Positions 42,221-50,580 of a DNA stretch of 64,000 nt are shown one piece after another. The DNA is from an uncultured Bacilli bacterium. GTDB lineage: Bacteria; Bacillota_I; Bacilli_A; RF39; UBA660. A model generated the notes under the pieces. That model ran no database searches. It saw only the letters and a program-made list of their open reading frames with translations, and was not told the origin of the DNA. Numbering within the stretch: the first letter of the stretch is position 1; each line of letters begins with the position of its first letter. The position numbers and the translations under genes were made by a program. The stretch lies in the NCBI GenBank assembly GCA_934131175.1, contig CAKOZD010000004.1:1-64000 (forward strand), written 5' to 3'.

Positions 42221-44554
42221 AAAGCCTTCCCATTTCCAATCACTTACAAATGGCATATCTTCTCCATATTCACGAATATAATCATGATGTTTTTTAAGCA
42301 TTTGATTACACCAATCAATTAATGCTTCTCCACTTTTTCTATAGCGTGGTATTTCTTTTAATGCGGCTATTACTAAATGGAATCTATCAATTTCATTTTG
42401 AACACGAATATCAAATGTTGTTGTGATTGTTCCTTCTTCTTTGTAGCCATGTACATGCATGTTTCTATTTGTTCTTTTATATGTTAATTGATGGATAATT
42501 GATGGATAACCATGAAAGTTAAATATAATTGGTTTATTAGTTGTAAATATTTCATCATATTCTTTATCACTCATACCATGTGGATGTGTTTCTGGACTTT
42601 GTAGTTTCATTAAATCTACAACGTTTACAACACGTATTTTTATACCCTTTACACTTCTTCTTAAAATGTCAACTGCTGCTAGTACTTCAAGTGTAGGTGT
42701 TTCTCCACAACAAGCAAGAACTATATCTGGGTCTCCTTCATCATTACTTGCAAAGTTCCATACACCTAAGCCTCTTCTACAATGTACTCTTGCTTGTGTC
42801 TTAGTTAACCATTGTGGTCTTGGATGTTTTGATGCAATTATTACATTTACATAATTTTTTGTTTTTATACAATGATCAAAACATGATAATAAACAGTTTG
42901 TATCTGGTGGCAAATACATTCTAACAACATCTGCTTTTTTAGTTACTAAATGATTCAAAAATCCTGGGTCTTGATGAGTATAACCATTATGATCTTGTTG
43001 GAATACATGACTTACAAGTAAGAAGTTAAGAGATGCAATTGGGGCTCTCCATGGAATTTGATTACATACTTTTAACCATTTAGCATGTTGACTTGCCATT
43101 GAATCAACAATTCTTACGAAAGCTTCATAACTATGAATAAATCCATATCTTCCTGTTAATAAATAACCTTCTAACATTCCCTCACATAAGTGTTCTGAAA
43201 GATATGAGTCCATTACTCTACCTGTTGGTGATAAGAACTCATCATTTTTTAATAATTTATAATTCCAAGTTCTATTTTCCACTTCAAATACATGATTAAA
43301 TCTATTAGATAATGCTTCATCTGGACCAAATATTCTAAAGTTTTTATTATCTCTATTTAGTACAAATAAATCTCTTATATATTTACCTAGTTCCATTGTA
43401 TCTTGTTTTACAACACTTCCTGGTTTTTTAATATCTAAACAATAATCTTCCCAATCTGGAGTTCTTATTTCTTTTAGTAGAAGTCCTCCATTAGCATAAC
43501 TACTTGCTCCCATACATTTTGTAGGCGTTGGACATAAGTCTCTTAATTCTTTTATTAATCTACCTTTGGCATCAAATAAGTTATCAACGTTATAACTCTT
43601 TAACCATTTTTCTAATAGTTTTAAATTTTCTGGATGGTCATGTGTTATTGGAATTGGTACTTGATGTGCTCTAAATGATCCTTCTATTTTCTTAGAATCT
43701 ACTTCTTTTGGTCCAGTCCATCCTTTTGGAGTAGTTAATACTATCATTGGATAATTTCCACTACCACGAGTTTTTATTTTTTTAATTTCGTTGATTACTT
43801 TGTCCATTACTTTTGCCATTTCTTCATGCATTTTTAATGGGTCACTGCCTGATACAAAGTATGGTTTCCAACCATAACCATAGAAGAAATCTTCAAGTTC
43901 ATCATTACTCATTCTTCCAAATATTGTTGGGTTTGCTATTTTATAACCATTTCTATGAAGGATTGGTAAAACTACACCATCTGTTTTTCTATTTAAAAAT
44001 TTATTAATATGCCAAGATGTTGCAAGTGGTCCTGTTTCTGCTTCACCATCTCCTACAACACATGCTGCAATTAAATCACTGTTATCAAGTACTGCTCCTG
44101 CCGCATGAGCAAGACTATATCCTAATTCTCCACCTTCATGAATTGAACCTGGTGTTTCTGGTGCTACATGAGATGATACTCCTCCTGGAAAACTAAATTG
44201 CTTACATAGTTTCTTTAAACCTTCTTCATCTTCTGTTATTTCCGGATAAAATTTAGAATATATTCCTTCTAAATAATTATTCGCTATCATTGCTTGTCCA
44301 CCATGTCCTGGTCCAGATATATAAATCATTTTTAGATTATTCTTTTTAATTACTCTATTTAAATGCATATAAATAAAATTTTGTCCTGGAGTTGTTCCCC
44401 AGTGTCCAACTACATTTGGTTTTACTTGATTAATTGTAAGTGGTCTTCTAAGTAATGGATTATCAAGTAAATATAATTGAGCTGCACTTAAATAATTTAA
44501 AACTCTGAAATACTCATCCATTCTTTGTAATTCAGTTTTATTTAATGTTGCCAT
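42206..44554 (-). CDS. xfp: Phosphoketolase (xylulose-5-P / fructose-6-P)
   Basis: A thiamine-diphosphate enzyme that splits xylulose-5-phosphate or fructose-6-phosphate with phosphate to give acetyl phosphate, a key step in heterofermentative or bifid-type sugar use. 782 residues, full length. Visible motifs are GHWGTTPGQNFIYMH near 50, GPGHGGQAM near 82, the diphosphate-binding GDGEAETGPLATSW near 168, and the QDHNGYTHQDPGF block near 530. GGAGAG precedes ATG 44554. It is monocistronic, with its own promoter and terminator. It implies that fermentation through acetyl phosphate is central in this organism. Confidence 0.95.
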   Translation of the reverse strand: MATLNKTELQRMDEYFRVLNYLSAAQLYLLDNPLLRRPLTINQVKPNVVGHWGTTPGQNFIYMHLNRVIKKNNLKMIYISGPGHGGQAMIANNYLEGIYSKFYPEITEDEEGLKKLCKQFSFPGGVSSHVAPETPGSIHEGGELGYSLAHAAGAVLDNSDLIAACVVGDGEAETGPLATSWHINKFLNRKTDGVVLPILHRNGYKIANPTIFGRMSNDELEDFFYGYGWKPYFVSGSDPLKMHEEMAKVMDKVINEIKKIKTRGSGNYPMIVLTTPKGWTGPKEVDSKKIEGSFRAHQVPIPITHDHPENLKLLEKWLKSYNVDNLFDAKGRLIKELRDLCPTPTKCMGASSYANGGLLLKEIRTPDWEDYCLDIKKPGSVVKQDTMELGKYIRDLFVLNRDNKNFRIFGPDEALSNRFNHVFEVENRTWNYKLLKNDEFLSPTGRVMDSYLSEHLCEGMLEGYLLTGRYGFIHSYEAFVRIVDSMASQHAKWLKVCNQIPWRAPIASLNFLLVSHVFQQDHNGYTHQDPGFLNHLVTKKADVVRMYLPPDTNCLLSCFDHCIKTKNYVNVIIASKHPRPQWLTKTQARVHCRRGLGVWNFASNDEGDPDIVLACCGETPTLEVLAAVDILRRSVKGIKIRVVNVVDLMKLQSPETHPHGMSDKEYDEIFTTNKPIIFNFHGYPSIIHQLTYKRTNRNMHVHGYKEEGTITTTFDIRVQNEIDRFHLVIAALKEIPRYRKSGEALIDWCNQMLKKHHDYIREYGEDMPFVSDWKWEGFKDID

Positions 44555-44579
44555 ATATACACTCTCCTATTCTTAGAAA

Positions 44580-44608
44580 ATTATAACATAAAAAAAAAGA
44601 GTATTAAA
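44580..44608 (-). promoter_or_regulatory. Promoter of the phosphoketolase gene
   Basis: Minus strand TTTAAT (44603-44608), 17-nt spacer, TATAAT (44580-44585) preceded by TGT (extended -10). The -35 region lies inside the preceding terminator hairpin. Confidence 0.6.
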
Positions 44609-44615
44609 CTCTTTT
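44591..44615 (-). terminator. Terminator of the glycosyltransferase gene
   Basis: Minus strand AAAAGAGT, 5-nt loop, ACTCTTTT, then T-run. Confidence 0.8.
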
Positions 44616-44638
44616 CAATAAAATCTCTTAGATAAATT

Positions 44639-45682
44639 TTATATTTTTTCTAATTTTTTTGTTATAACATCTTTTATTTCTTCTTCACTTAATTCTTCTA
44701 TTTCTTCTATAAAATACTTTTCTATAATACTCATTCTTATATTATAAGGTATTCTTCTTGATTTATATTTTTTATATAATTCATTATCTTGCCATGTACC
44801 ATATTTTACCTTTATAAGACTTGATACTAATGTTATTAATTCTTTTTTCTTTTGATATGGAATATTACTATATAAAATATCTCTTGTTCTTTGTAAGCAA
44901 TTTACAATTGAAAGAAAGTTTAATTGTTCTTCTAATTCTTTATCTGTAGAAGATGGTATTTCTTGTTTTATCATATCAGAACAAGTAAATATATCTAGCA
45001 TTTTTTTAGAAACTTTTCTTGTATCTTTAATAGTTGTTCCTGAGAAATTAACACTATAATTATATCTTGCATCTTTTTCTGGTACTGTTACTACTTTATT
45101 TGCTTTATAAAGTAATGGTATTGTAAACGGGTAATCTTCCCACTTTAAGTTTTCTGGAAACTCAACTGTTCCAATTAAATTTCTTTTAAATAATTTATTT
45201 GTTACACAAGGATATTCTTCTGTTAAATAAGATATTTCTTCTTTTGGAATTATTATTTTATGTTCATCAATATTACTTTTTCTTCCTAAGAATGAGACAT
45301 CTTTACCTGAAAATACTTTTATCATATTTATTCTTGCTATATCAGAATCTGTATTTACACATGATTCATACATTCTTTTTAAAGTGTTTTTTTCAATATA
45401 GTCATCGCTATCTATAAAAGTAATATATTCTCCACTTGCTATTTTTAAGCCCTTATTTCTAGATGCTCCTGCTCCCATATTTTTATTATTTTTTAATACT
45501 TTTATTTTGTCTTTATGAGCTTCTTTTATTTCACTAATTATTTTTAAACTATTATCTTTTGAATTGTCATCTATTAATATTATTTCAAAATCTTGAAATG
45601 TTTGATTTAAAATACTATTTAGGCATCTTCTTATGTATTTTTCTGAATTATAGACTGGTATTATTATACTAATTCTTGCCAT
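44639..45682 (-). CDS. Family 2 glycosyltransferase
   Basis: A 347-residue GT-A fold transferase. It opens with ISIIIPVYNSEKYIRRCLNS, then DDNSKDNSL near 38, and the metal-binding FIDSDDYIEKN near 90. The C-terminal 120 residues are helical and charged, without clear membrane segments. It probably adds a sugar to a surface polymer or lipid; donor and acceptor are unknown. GGGGGTTAAT precedes ATG 45682. It follows the pseudouridine synthase by 19 nt and likely shares its transcript. Confidence 0.88.
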   Translation of the reverse strand: MARISIIIPVYNSEKYIRRCLNSILNQTFQDFEIILIDDNSKDNSLKIISEIKEAHKDKIKVLKNNKNMGAGASRNKGLKIASGEYITFIDSDDYIEKNTLKRMYESCVNTDSDIARINMIKVFSGKDVSFLGRKSNIDEHKIIIPKEEISYLTEEYPCVTNKLFKRNLIGTVEFPENLKWEDYPFTIPLLYKANKVVTVPEKDARYNYSVNFSGTTIKDTRKVSKKMLDIFTCSDMIKQEIPSSTDKELEEQLNFLSIVNCLQRTRDILYSNIPYQKKKELITLVSSLIKVKYGTWQDNELYKKYKSRRIPYNIRMSIIEKYFIEEIEELSEEEIKDVITKKLEKI

Positions 45683-45701
45683 ATTAACCCCCTTTTTTAT
45701 T

Positions 45702-46415
45702 TTAGTTTTTGTATGAATAAACTATTTGTACTTCTTTTGGAGTTAATTTACGATATTGTCCTGATTTTAGATTCTTTATATCAAATATTCCAATACGTTC
45801 TCTTGTTAGTTTTTCTACATGAAAACCTACACTTTCAAACATTCTTTTTACTTGATGATTTTTTCCTTCGTGAATTGTTATTTCAACCATTGAAGTTGAG
45901 TTTTCTTGGTTTACTTTCTTTAATTTAACACGTGATGCTTTTACTAAGACGTCGTCTAACATAATTCCATTTTTTAGTGCATTTATTTGTTCACCTTTAA
46001 TGATTCCTTCTAATTTAGCAAGATATACTTTATCGATTTTATTAGATGGGTGCATTAATATATTTGCAAACTCTCCATCATTTGTTAAAAGTATTGCTCC
46101 TGTTGTATCATAATCAAGTCTTCCTACTGGATAAATTCTTGCTGATGTTTCTATTAAATCTGTTACTGTTTTTCTACCATGTTCATCATTAGTAGTAGTT
46201 ATTACTCCACGAGGTTTATTTAATAAATAATATTCTTTAGTTTCTTTTTCTATTGGTTTATTATTAACTTCTACTTTATCACTTTCTGATACTTTAGTTC
46301 CTAATTCTTTTATAACTTCACCATTTACTTTTACTTTTCCTTCTAAAATTAATTCTTCTGCTTTTCTTCTTGAAGCAATTCCTGCTTGTGCAATTACTTT
46401 TTGTAGTCTTTCCAT
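45702..46415 (-). CDS. rluB: rRNA pseudouridine synthase, RsuA/RluB family
   Basis: Converts a uridine of 23S (RluB) or 16S (RsuA) rRNA to pseudouridine. 237 residues: an N-terminal S4 RNA-binding domain (MERLQKVIAQAGIASRRKAE) and a catalytic domain with the essential Asp in GRLDYDTTGAILLTNDG near 98, then the conserved EGKNHQVKRMFE. Length and Gram-positive context favour RluB, but RsuA is not excluded. AAAAGAGGTGA precedes the ATG; a promoter lies at 46481-46509. Confidence 0.88.
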   Translation of the reverse strand: MERLQKVIAQAGIASRRKAEELILEGKVKVNGEVIKELGTKVSESDKVEVNNKPIEKETKEYYLLNKPRGVITTTNDEHGRKTVTDLIETSARIYPVGRLDYDTTGAILLTNDGEFANILMHPSNKIDKVYLAKLEGIIKGEQINALKNGIMLDDVLVKASRVKLKKVNQENSTSMVEITIHEGKNHQVKRMFESVGFHVEKLTRERIGIFDIKNLKSGQYRKLTPKEVQIVYSYKN

Positions 46416-46480
46416 TTTTAGTCACCTCTTTTATATTTTACTATAATTTCTTATAATTTACTAATCTCTTTCGTGCTCAT

Positions 46481-46509
46481 ATTATACTATTATTTTTAAT
46501 TTATTGAAA
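46481..46509 (-). promoter_or_regulatory. Promoter of rluB
   Basis: Minus strand TTTCAA (46504-46509), 17-nt spacer, TATAAT (46481-46486). Confidence 0.7.
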
Positions 46510-46510
46510 G

Positions 46511-46537
46511 AAAAAAGAATAATATTTCATATTCTTT
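46511..46537 (-). terminator. Terminator of the GNAT-M20 operon
   Basis: Minus strand AAAGAATA and TATTCTTT pair around an 8-nt loop, then TTTTTTC. Confidence 0.7.
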
Positions 46538-46583
46538 AACGATTATTATGGTTATATTTAATTATTTATGTAAATATTATGAA

Positions 46584-47627
46584 TTATAAATTATTAATAA
46601 AGTCCATGTATATGTTATATAAAGTTAATAGGCTTTTCTTATTAACATATTCTTTTGGATTATGTGGATAGTAACCAATTGGATTCATAATAACTGTTGG
46701 AATGTTTTTCAAATAAAAGTAAATAGCGTCTGATGTTGATTCACATCCTGTTATATTTATCTTTTTATTTAATATTTTTTCACTAGATTTAATATATTTT
46801 TTTACAAATTTATTATTTAAATCTGTTTTAAATACATCTCCGTCTAACAATATTTCATATTTTACATCATGTTTTTTTACTATATCTAATATGTCTTGGA
46901 CACTATCTTTTGAAATACGTCTAATATCTAAATAAGCTGTTGCAAGGGATGGAACACAATTAGTTGCATTTCCTCCATCAAGTTTTGATAAATTTATTGT
47001 TGTTGTGTACTCACTACTATTTTTAGGAAGCTTATATTTACTTATTAAATCATTGTATACATCTATTATTTTAACAATAGCATTTTCTCCATTAAATGGT
47101 TGGGATGCATGAGCACTTATTCCTTCTGCTGTTAATTTTAATTGTAATGCTCCTTTTTCTTCTACAATTAAATCAAAGTTACTTCCGCCATCTGGGACAA
47201 TTGCAAAAGAACTATTATATATTTCTAGTAATTCTTTAACACAATTACCATCTATTTCTTCATCACTTGTTATAAATAAAGCTATTTTCTTAGTAGTTTT
47301 TAATGTATTCATAACATTTATGCAAACTGAGACACTACCTTTCATGTCAATAGTACCACGACCATATAAATTATCAGCATCTTCTATTATGCTGTAGTTA
47401 TCACTTTCAACTATATCTATGTGTGTACAAAAGATAACATCAAAAGAATAAGAATCACAATTCGATATAACCATACATTTTTTATTATTAAAAGTATACT
47501 CTTTTATAAATAAGTTCTTATTGCATATTTCTTTTACATAACAAAATAATTTTTCAAACTCTAATTTATTACTTTCAATAGTTTTAAACTCTAAAAGTTT
47601 TAATAAAATATTTTTAATATTTTCCAT
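46584..47627 (-). CDS. M20 family metallopeptidase/deacylase (ArgE/DapE-like)
   Basis: A 347-residue two-metal hydrolase. Ligands appear in order: CTHIDIV near 67, YGRGTIDMKG near 90, ITSDEEIDGN near 120 (catalytic Glu), PDGGSN, and a C-terminal GYYPHNPKEYV His. An insertion domain carries AEGISAHASQPFNGENAI. The M20 family includes acetylornithine deacetylase, succinyl-diaminopimelate desuccinylase and dipeptidases; this one cannot be placed. It overlaps the preceding acetyltransferase by 14 nt, so the pair may add and remove acyl groups on the same kind of substrate. The operon has an attenuator leader. Confidence 0.85.
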   Translation of the reverse strand: MENIKNILLKLLEFKTIESNKLEFEKLFCYVKEICNKNLFIKEYTFNNKKCMVISNCDSYSFDVIFCTHIDIVESDNYSIIEDADNLYGRGTIDMKGSVSVCINVMNTLKTTKKIALFITSDEEIDGNCVKELLEIYNSSFAIVPDGGSNFDLIVEEKGALQLKLTAEGISAHASQPFNGENAIVKIIDVYNDLISKYKLPKNSSEYTTTINLSKLDGGNATNCVPSLATAYLDIRRISKDSVQDILDIVKKHDVKYEILLDGDVFKTDLNNKFVKKYIKSSEKILNKKINITGCESTSDAIYFYLKNIPTVIMNPIGYYPHNPKEYVNKKSLLTLYNIYMDFINNL

Positions 47628-48321
47628 ATACTTTCTCCTTACTATTTGTCTTATTTTTATAGATTACTTCTCTTGTTTCTTTGTCTGCTAAATAAAATTG
47701 TCCTTTTGCATCTACTGAAACATTATCATTAAGTGGCATATACATATGAAGTCGATAATCTCCTTTTGTATCTGTTACATCTACCCATTCTGCAATAATC
47801 ATATCATCTTTTTTACATATCTCAAGTCCTCCGTATTGCATAATGTATTCTGACATAGAATCTTTTAAATCAGTTCTTGCAAAGACAAAGTCAAAACCAT
47901 TTTCTTTAGCAAATTGAATTGCATAGTTTACTAGTACATGGCACGCTCCTTTCCCACGATATTTTGGTAAAGTAGATAATCCATAAAAATATAATGAATT
48001 AAGTTCTTTCCCATTATTGGAGATGAAGTCTACTGTGTCATTATTCATATTGTAAATACATCCATTCATTGATACAGGTTCCATATTTTCATCAAAATAG
48101 ATAAATAGTTTTCCAGAGTCTTCATATAATTGTAGTTCTTCTTTTGCTGCTTCATAATCAATATCTTCACCATAGTGTTCAGCAAATGACATTAATAAAT
48201 TTTGTAATATTAAAATATTTTCTTCTGAATATCCTAATGTTCCTATATAACAACCATTATCTAATTTTTCCCATATCTTAAATTTACTATTATCTTTTAG
48301 TATTTCTTTATATTTATTCAT
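47614..48321 (-). CDS. GNAT family N-acetyltransferase
   Basis: A 235-residue acyl-CoA transferase. The acetyl-CoA-binding segment is LSTLPKYRGKGACHVLVNYAI (R/QxxGxG/A type) near 120, with a following FVFARTDLKDSM strand-helix. The acceptor is unknown; the leader attenuator makes an antibiotic-modifying or stress role conceivable, or an amino-acid one given the M20 partner. ATG 48321 is chosen because AAAGGAG lies 9 nt upstream; the ATG two codons earlier is too close to that site. First gene of the operon. Confidence 0.8.
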   Translation of the reverse strand: MNKYKEILKDNSKFKIWEKLDNGCYIGTLGYSEENILILQNLLMSFAEHYGEDIDYEAAKEELQLYEDSGKLFIYFDENMEPVSMNGCIYNMNNDTVDFISNNGKELNSLYFYGLSTLPKYRGKGACHVLVNYAIQFAKENGFDFVFARTDLKDSMSEYIMQYGGLEICKKDDMIIAEWVDVTDTKGDYRLHMYMPLNDNVSVDAKGQFYLADKETREVIYKNKTNSKEKVYGKY

Positions 48322-48337
48322 ATACATCTCTCCTTTC

Positions 48338-48558
48338 AAAAAAACTATACTTTTCGTATAGCATAAAAAAATCCTATACATCTTGCATAGGACTAAAAGA
48401 AAAACCTATGCAAATCTGCATAGGTCTACAAAATATTTTATAATTAACTATACAGATACAATCAATATAAAATCACTTGTATCTGTAAAAAACAAAACAC
48501 AAGCTATGTATTAATCGTATCTTCGTCTAATTATAAAATATTTCATAGTATCATCTCC
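48338..48558 (-). promoter_or_regulatory. Leader-peptide attenuator with mutually exclusive hairpins
   Basis: Between promoter and GNAT gene, the minus strand has an 11-codon ORF (48511-48546) and four hairpins. Hp1 48452-48486; hp2 48404-48425 followed by TTTT; hp3 48372-48392 with seven T; hp4 48345-48361 with seven T. The start of the ORF (48527-48548) is complementary over 22 nt (three G-U) to 48426-48447, between hp1 and hp2. The 3' arm of hp2 also pairs 9/9 with the 5' arm of hp3, and the 3' arm of hp3 pairs 6/6 with the 5' arm of hp4. This is the layout of ribosome-stalling transcription attenuation. Confidence 0.78.
48511..48546 (-). CDS. Leader peptide MKYFIIRRRYD
   Basis: An 11-residue ORF with GGAG 8 nt before ATG 48546 and a TAA stop, located between a sigma-A promoter and a chain of terminator hairpins. 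Three consecutive Arg codons (AGA CGA AGA) make it suited either to sensing charged tRNA-Arg or to drug-dependent stalling: R-R-R matches the +X+ motif known for macrolide-induced arrest. The reading frame overlaps one arm of the 22-nt stem, so ribosome position should control RNA folding. Its existence as a protein is inferred. Confidence 0.65.
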   Translation of the reverse strand: MKYFIIRRRYD

Positions 48559-48567
48559 AATGACTTA

Positions 48568-48596
48568 ATTATAACATATTTTTTCAATTTTATCAA
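48568..48596 (-). promoter_or_regulatory. Promoter of the GNAT-M20 operon
   Basis: Minus strand TTGATA (48591-48596), 17-nt spacer, TATAAT (48568-48573) with TGT upstream (extended -10). Confidence 0.85.
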
Positions 48597-48694
48597 AAAA
48601 ATCTTGTATTAAACAATCTAAAGTATTGGTAGACATCAATTAATATACTAAATTTATAAAAGTTAAACAGCTATTATCTCCTATAATTATTAAG

Positions 48695-48853
48695 AAAAAA
48701 AGCTCAATCTTTAAACTTAAGCTCATTAACTACAGATATATTTTACAATGATTATTGTTAGAATGATACTGTATAATATCTAACTACATAAATTGGTATA
48801 TAATTTTATAATAAAGCATTTAATTAACAACTTAAAAAAACATTATTTTATTG
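48695..48853 (-). ncRNA. Candidate small RNA
   Basis: In the 370-nt stretch between the GNAT promoter and the plus-strand tyrosine-rich gene there is no ORF with a ribosome site. On the minus strand TATAAT (48860-48865), with TTGCAT 15 nt upstream, would start a transcript near 48853. It contains a long interrupted hairpin (48757-48784, outer stem GTTAGA/TCTAAC) and ends at a terminator (AGCTTAA/TTGAGCT then seven T, 48695-48723). The bases at 48597-48694 show nothing recognisable. Sub-optimal -35 spacing keeps confidence low. Confidence 0.35.
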
Positions 48854-48938
48854 TCGTACATTATACTGCAATTTCATTTAATGCAAACTTTTTATGTTTT
48901 TTATTATAGTTATCTTCTTAGTATTTATTTTAAAAGTT

Positions 48939-48965
48939 ACAATTTCTTTTTAGTCTCATAAACTA
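48939..48965 (+). promoter_or_regulatory. Sigma-K-like promoter of the Tyr/Pro-rich gene
   Basis: AC at 48939-48940, 16 nt, then CATAAACTA at 48957-48965: AC-N16-CATANNNTA, the same layout as at 15331-15357. Confidence 0.55.
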
Positions 48966-48982
48966 TTATGAGGAGGAATACT

Positions 48983-49243
48983 ATGTATAACTATGATAAT
49001 TATAGTAATTTTAATAATTACAATCCTTCAGGGTATAATGATGAAAGATTCTTTGGAATTCCATTTATAATTGGAGGTCTTGCTGGTGGAGCATTAGGAT
49101 ATGGTATTGGAGCCAATCAAAATAATCAAGGAAATACTTACTATCCAGTATACCCAGTAACATACCCTACATATTATAATCCAGTATATACAACATATCC
49201 TACATATCCAACTTATCAAACAAGTAATAATTATTACTATTAA
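48983..49243 (+). CDS. Small Tyr/Pro-rich glycine-zipper protein, possible spore coat protein
   Basis: An 86-residue protein in three parts: a Tyr/Asn-rich head (MYNYDNYSNFNNY), a glycine-rich hydrophobic centre (FGIPFIIGGLAGGALGYGIG), and a tail of repeated YP and TYPTY units ending in YYY. Tyr-rich, low-complexity composition, plus-strand isolation and a sigma-K-like promoter all resemble spore coat or spore-associated small proteins; the glycine zipper could insert in a membrane. ATG 48983 is 6 nt after GAGGAGG; the upstream in-frame ATG at 48968 lacks a site. Function is inferred only. Confidence 0.7.
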   Translation: MYNYDNYSNFNNYNPSGYNDERFFGIPFIIGGLAGGALGYGIGANQNNQGNTYYPVYPVTYPTYYNPVYTTYPTYPTYQTSNNYYY

Positions 49244-49265
49244 AAAGTCTTAGGACTTTTTTTCT
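49242..49265. terminator. Bidirectional terminator between convergent genes
   Basis: AAAAAGTC and GACTTTTT pair around CTTAG, with T-runs on both strands. The stop of the sensor kinase lies in the loop. Confidence 0.75.
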
Positions 49266-50497
49266 TGCTTTATTGGTAGTGTTATTAATACCGTTGTTCC
49301 TTTATTTTCTCTTGATTTATATGATAGTGTTCCATGATGCAATTCAATTATTTCTTTTATATAAGGTATTCCTATACCTGTTCCTGTTTCTTTTGTCGTG
49401 AAAAAGTCATTATATATTTTTTCAAGTACTTCTTTAGACATACCTTTTCCATTATCTTTCATTGATATGATACAGTTATTGTTATCTTCTTTTATCTTTA
49501 CATTAACTACTAGGTCTTCCTTACGTTTTGATTCTAGTGAATTTTTAAATAAATTTATAAATACTTGTTTTAATCTATTGTAATCACCTTCTATATATAT
49601 TTCATCATCTGGTATTTCTATTTTTGCTTTATTCTTTTTAAATAGAGGTTCTAATATATCTTTAATTTCTTCTAGTAAGTAGCAAATATCTATCTCTTCT
49701 ACTTCTATATTTTTTATTTTACCAAGAGATGAGAAGTCATTAATAATAGTTAAACTTCTTTTTATTTCATTTTGCATAATTTCAATATACTTATCTTGAT
49801 CTTTTTTTGAAGCTTCTGGAAACATTTCTAAATATCCATTACAAACTGCTAGTGGATTTTTTAGTTCATGATTTAATTTAAAGACTGATGCTCTTAGTTT
49901 CTTTTCTTTATCTAATTCTTTAAATGTTGTATTTATTTCTAATATTTTTTTACTCTTAGTGAAGAAGAATGATGTTAGAAATGAAAATAATGTTAAAACT
50001 ATACTACCAAATAGAATTAAGAAATGACAATGATGAGTTATATTAGGAGGTTGGATTACAGAAACCAAAACAATTGTTGCGTAGATACATTTTAATATTG
50101 AAAATGTTATAGAAAAATCTCTTATAAAATGATTCTTCTTTTCAAAAAATTTATAAGCAATATAGTAAGATATGTAAAAGAATGCTAGTAAGAATAAATT
50201 AACATCATGAATCTTATGATATAAAATCATTAAAATAATTGAAATTATAATAGCAGTTTTATCTCTTTTTGATAAATAACTTATAAGTAGTGGCGTACTA
50301 AAAAACATATTTGTATTATAATTTTGTAAGTCATCAAAATACATAAGAGAAAATAGAGATACTAGTATTGCAATTGAAAAAGGTATTTTTCCTTCTTTTG
50401 CATCAATTGATCTTATGTAAGCAATATATACTAAATATAGACATAATGGAAATAATACACTCATTCCATCTAATATAACTGTTTTTATATAACTCAT
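49250..50497 (-). CDS. KinB-like membrane sensor histidine kinase (orphan)
   Basis: A 415-residue kinase. About six transmembrane segments occupy residues 5-185 with little external sequence, as in KinB-type sporulation kinases. The H-box is FKLNHELKNPLAVCNGYLEMF near 207, the N-box QVFINLFKNSLES near 325, and the G boxes MKDNGKGM and TGTGIGI complete the ATPase. The NPL(A/T)V-x-GYLE context resembles KinA/KinB kinases feeding Spo0F. No response regulator is adjacent. ATG 50497 follows GGTGATTACT; GTG 50506 is less likely. Confidence 0.82.
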   Translation of the reverse strand: MSYIKTVILDGMSVLFPLCLYLVYIAYIRSIDAKEGKIPFSIAILVSLFSLMYFDDLQNYNTNMFFSTPLLISYLSKRDKTAIIISIILMILYHKIHDVNLFLLAFFYISYYIAYKFFEKKNHFIRDFSITFSILKCIYATIVLVSVIQPPNITHHCHFLILFGSIVLTLFSFLTSFFFTKSKKILEINTTFKELDKEKKLRASVFKLNHELKNPLAVCNGYLEMFPEASKKDQDKYIEIMQNEIKRSLTIINDFSSLGKIKNIEVEEIDICYLLEEIKDILEPLFKKNKAKIEIPDDEIYIEGDYNRLKQVFINLFKNSLESKRKEDLVVNVKIKEDNNNCIISMKDNGKGMSKEVLEKIYNDFFTTKETGTGIGIPYIKEIIELHHGTLSYKSRENKGTTVLITLPIKQEKKS

Positions 50498-50554
50498 AGT
50501 AATCACCAGTTATATTAAATCATATTTTTTTATATAATGGTGTCGTTTTTTGTC

Positions 50555-50580
50555 GAAAAAAAATGACATTTCTGTCATTT
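50555..50580 (-). terminator. Terminator of the EIIB-like gene
   Basis: Minus strand AAATGACA, 4-nt loop, TGTCATTT, then T-run. Confidence 0.85.

Noticed and set aside
48426..48548. Long inverted complement as a MITE or insertion-sequence end
   Set aside because: One arm lies within a leader ORF with a ribosome site and promoter, no target duplication is seen, and the arms fit an attenuator better.
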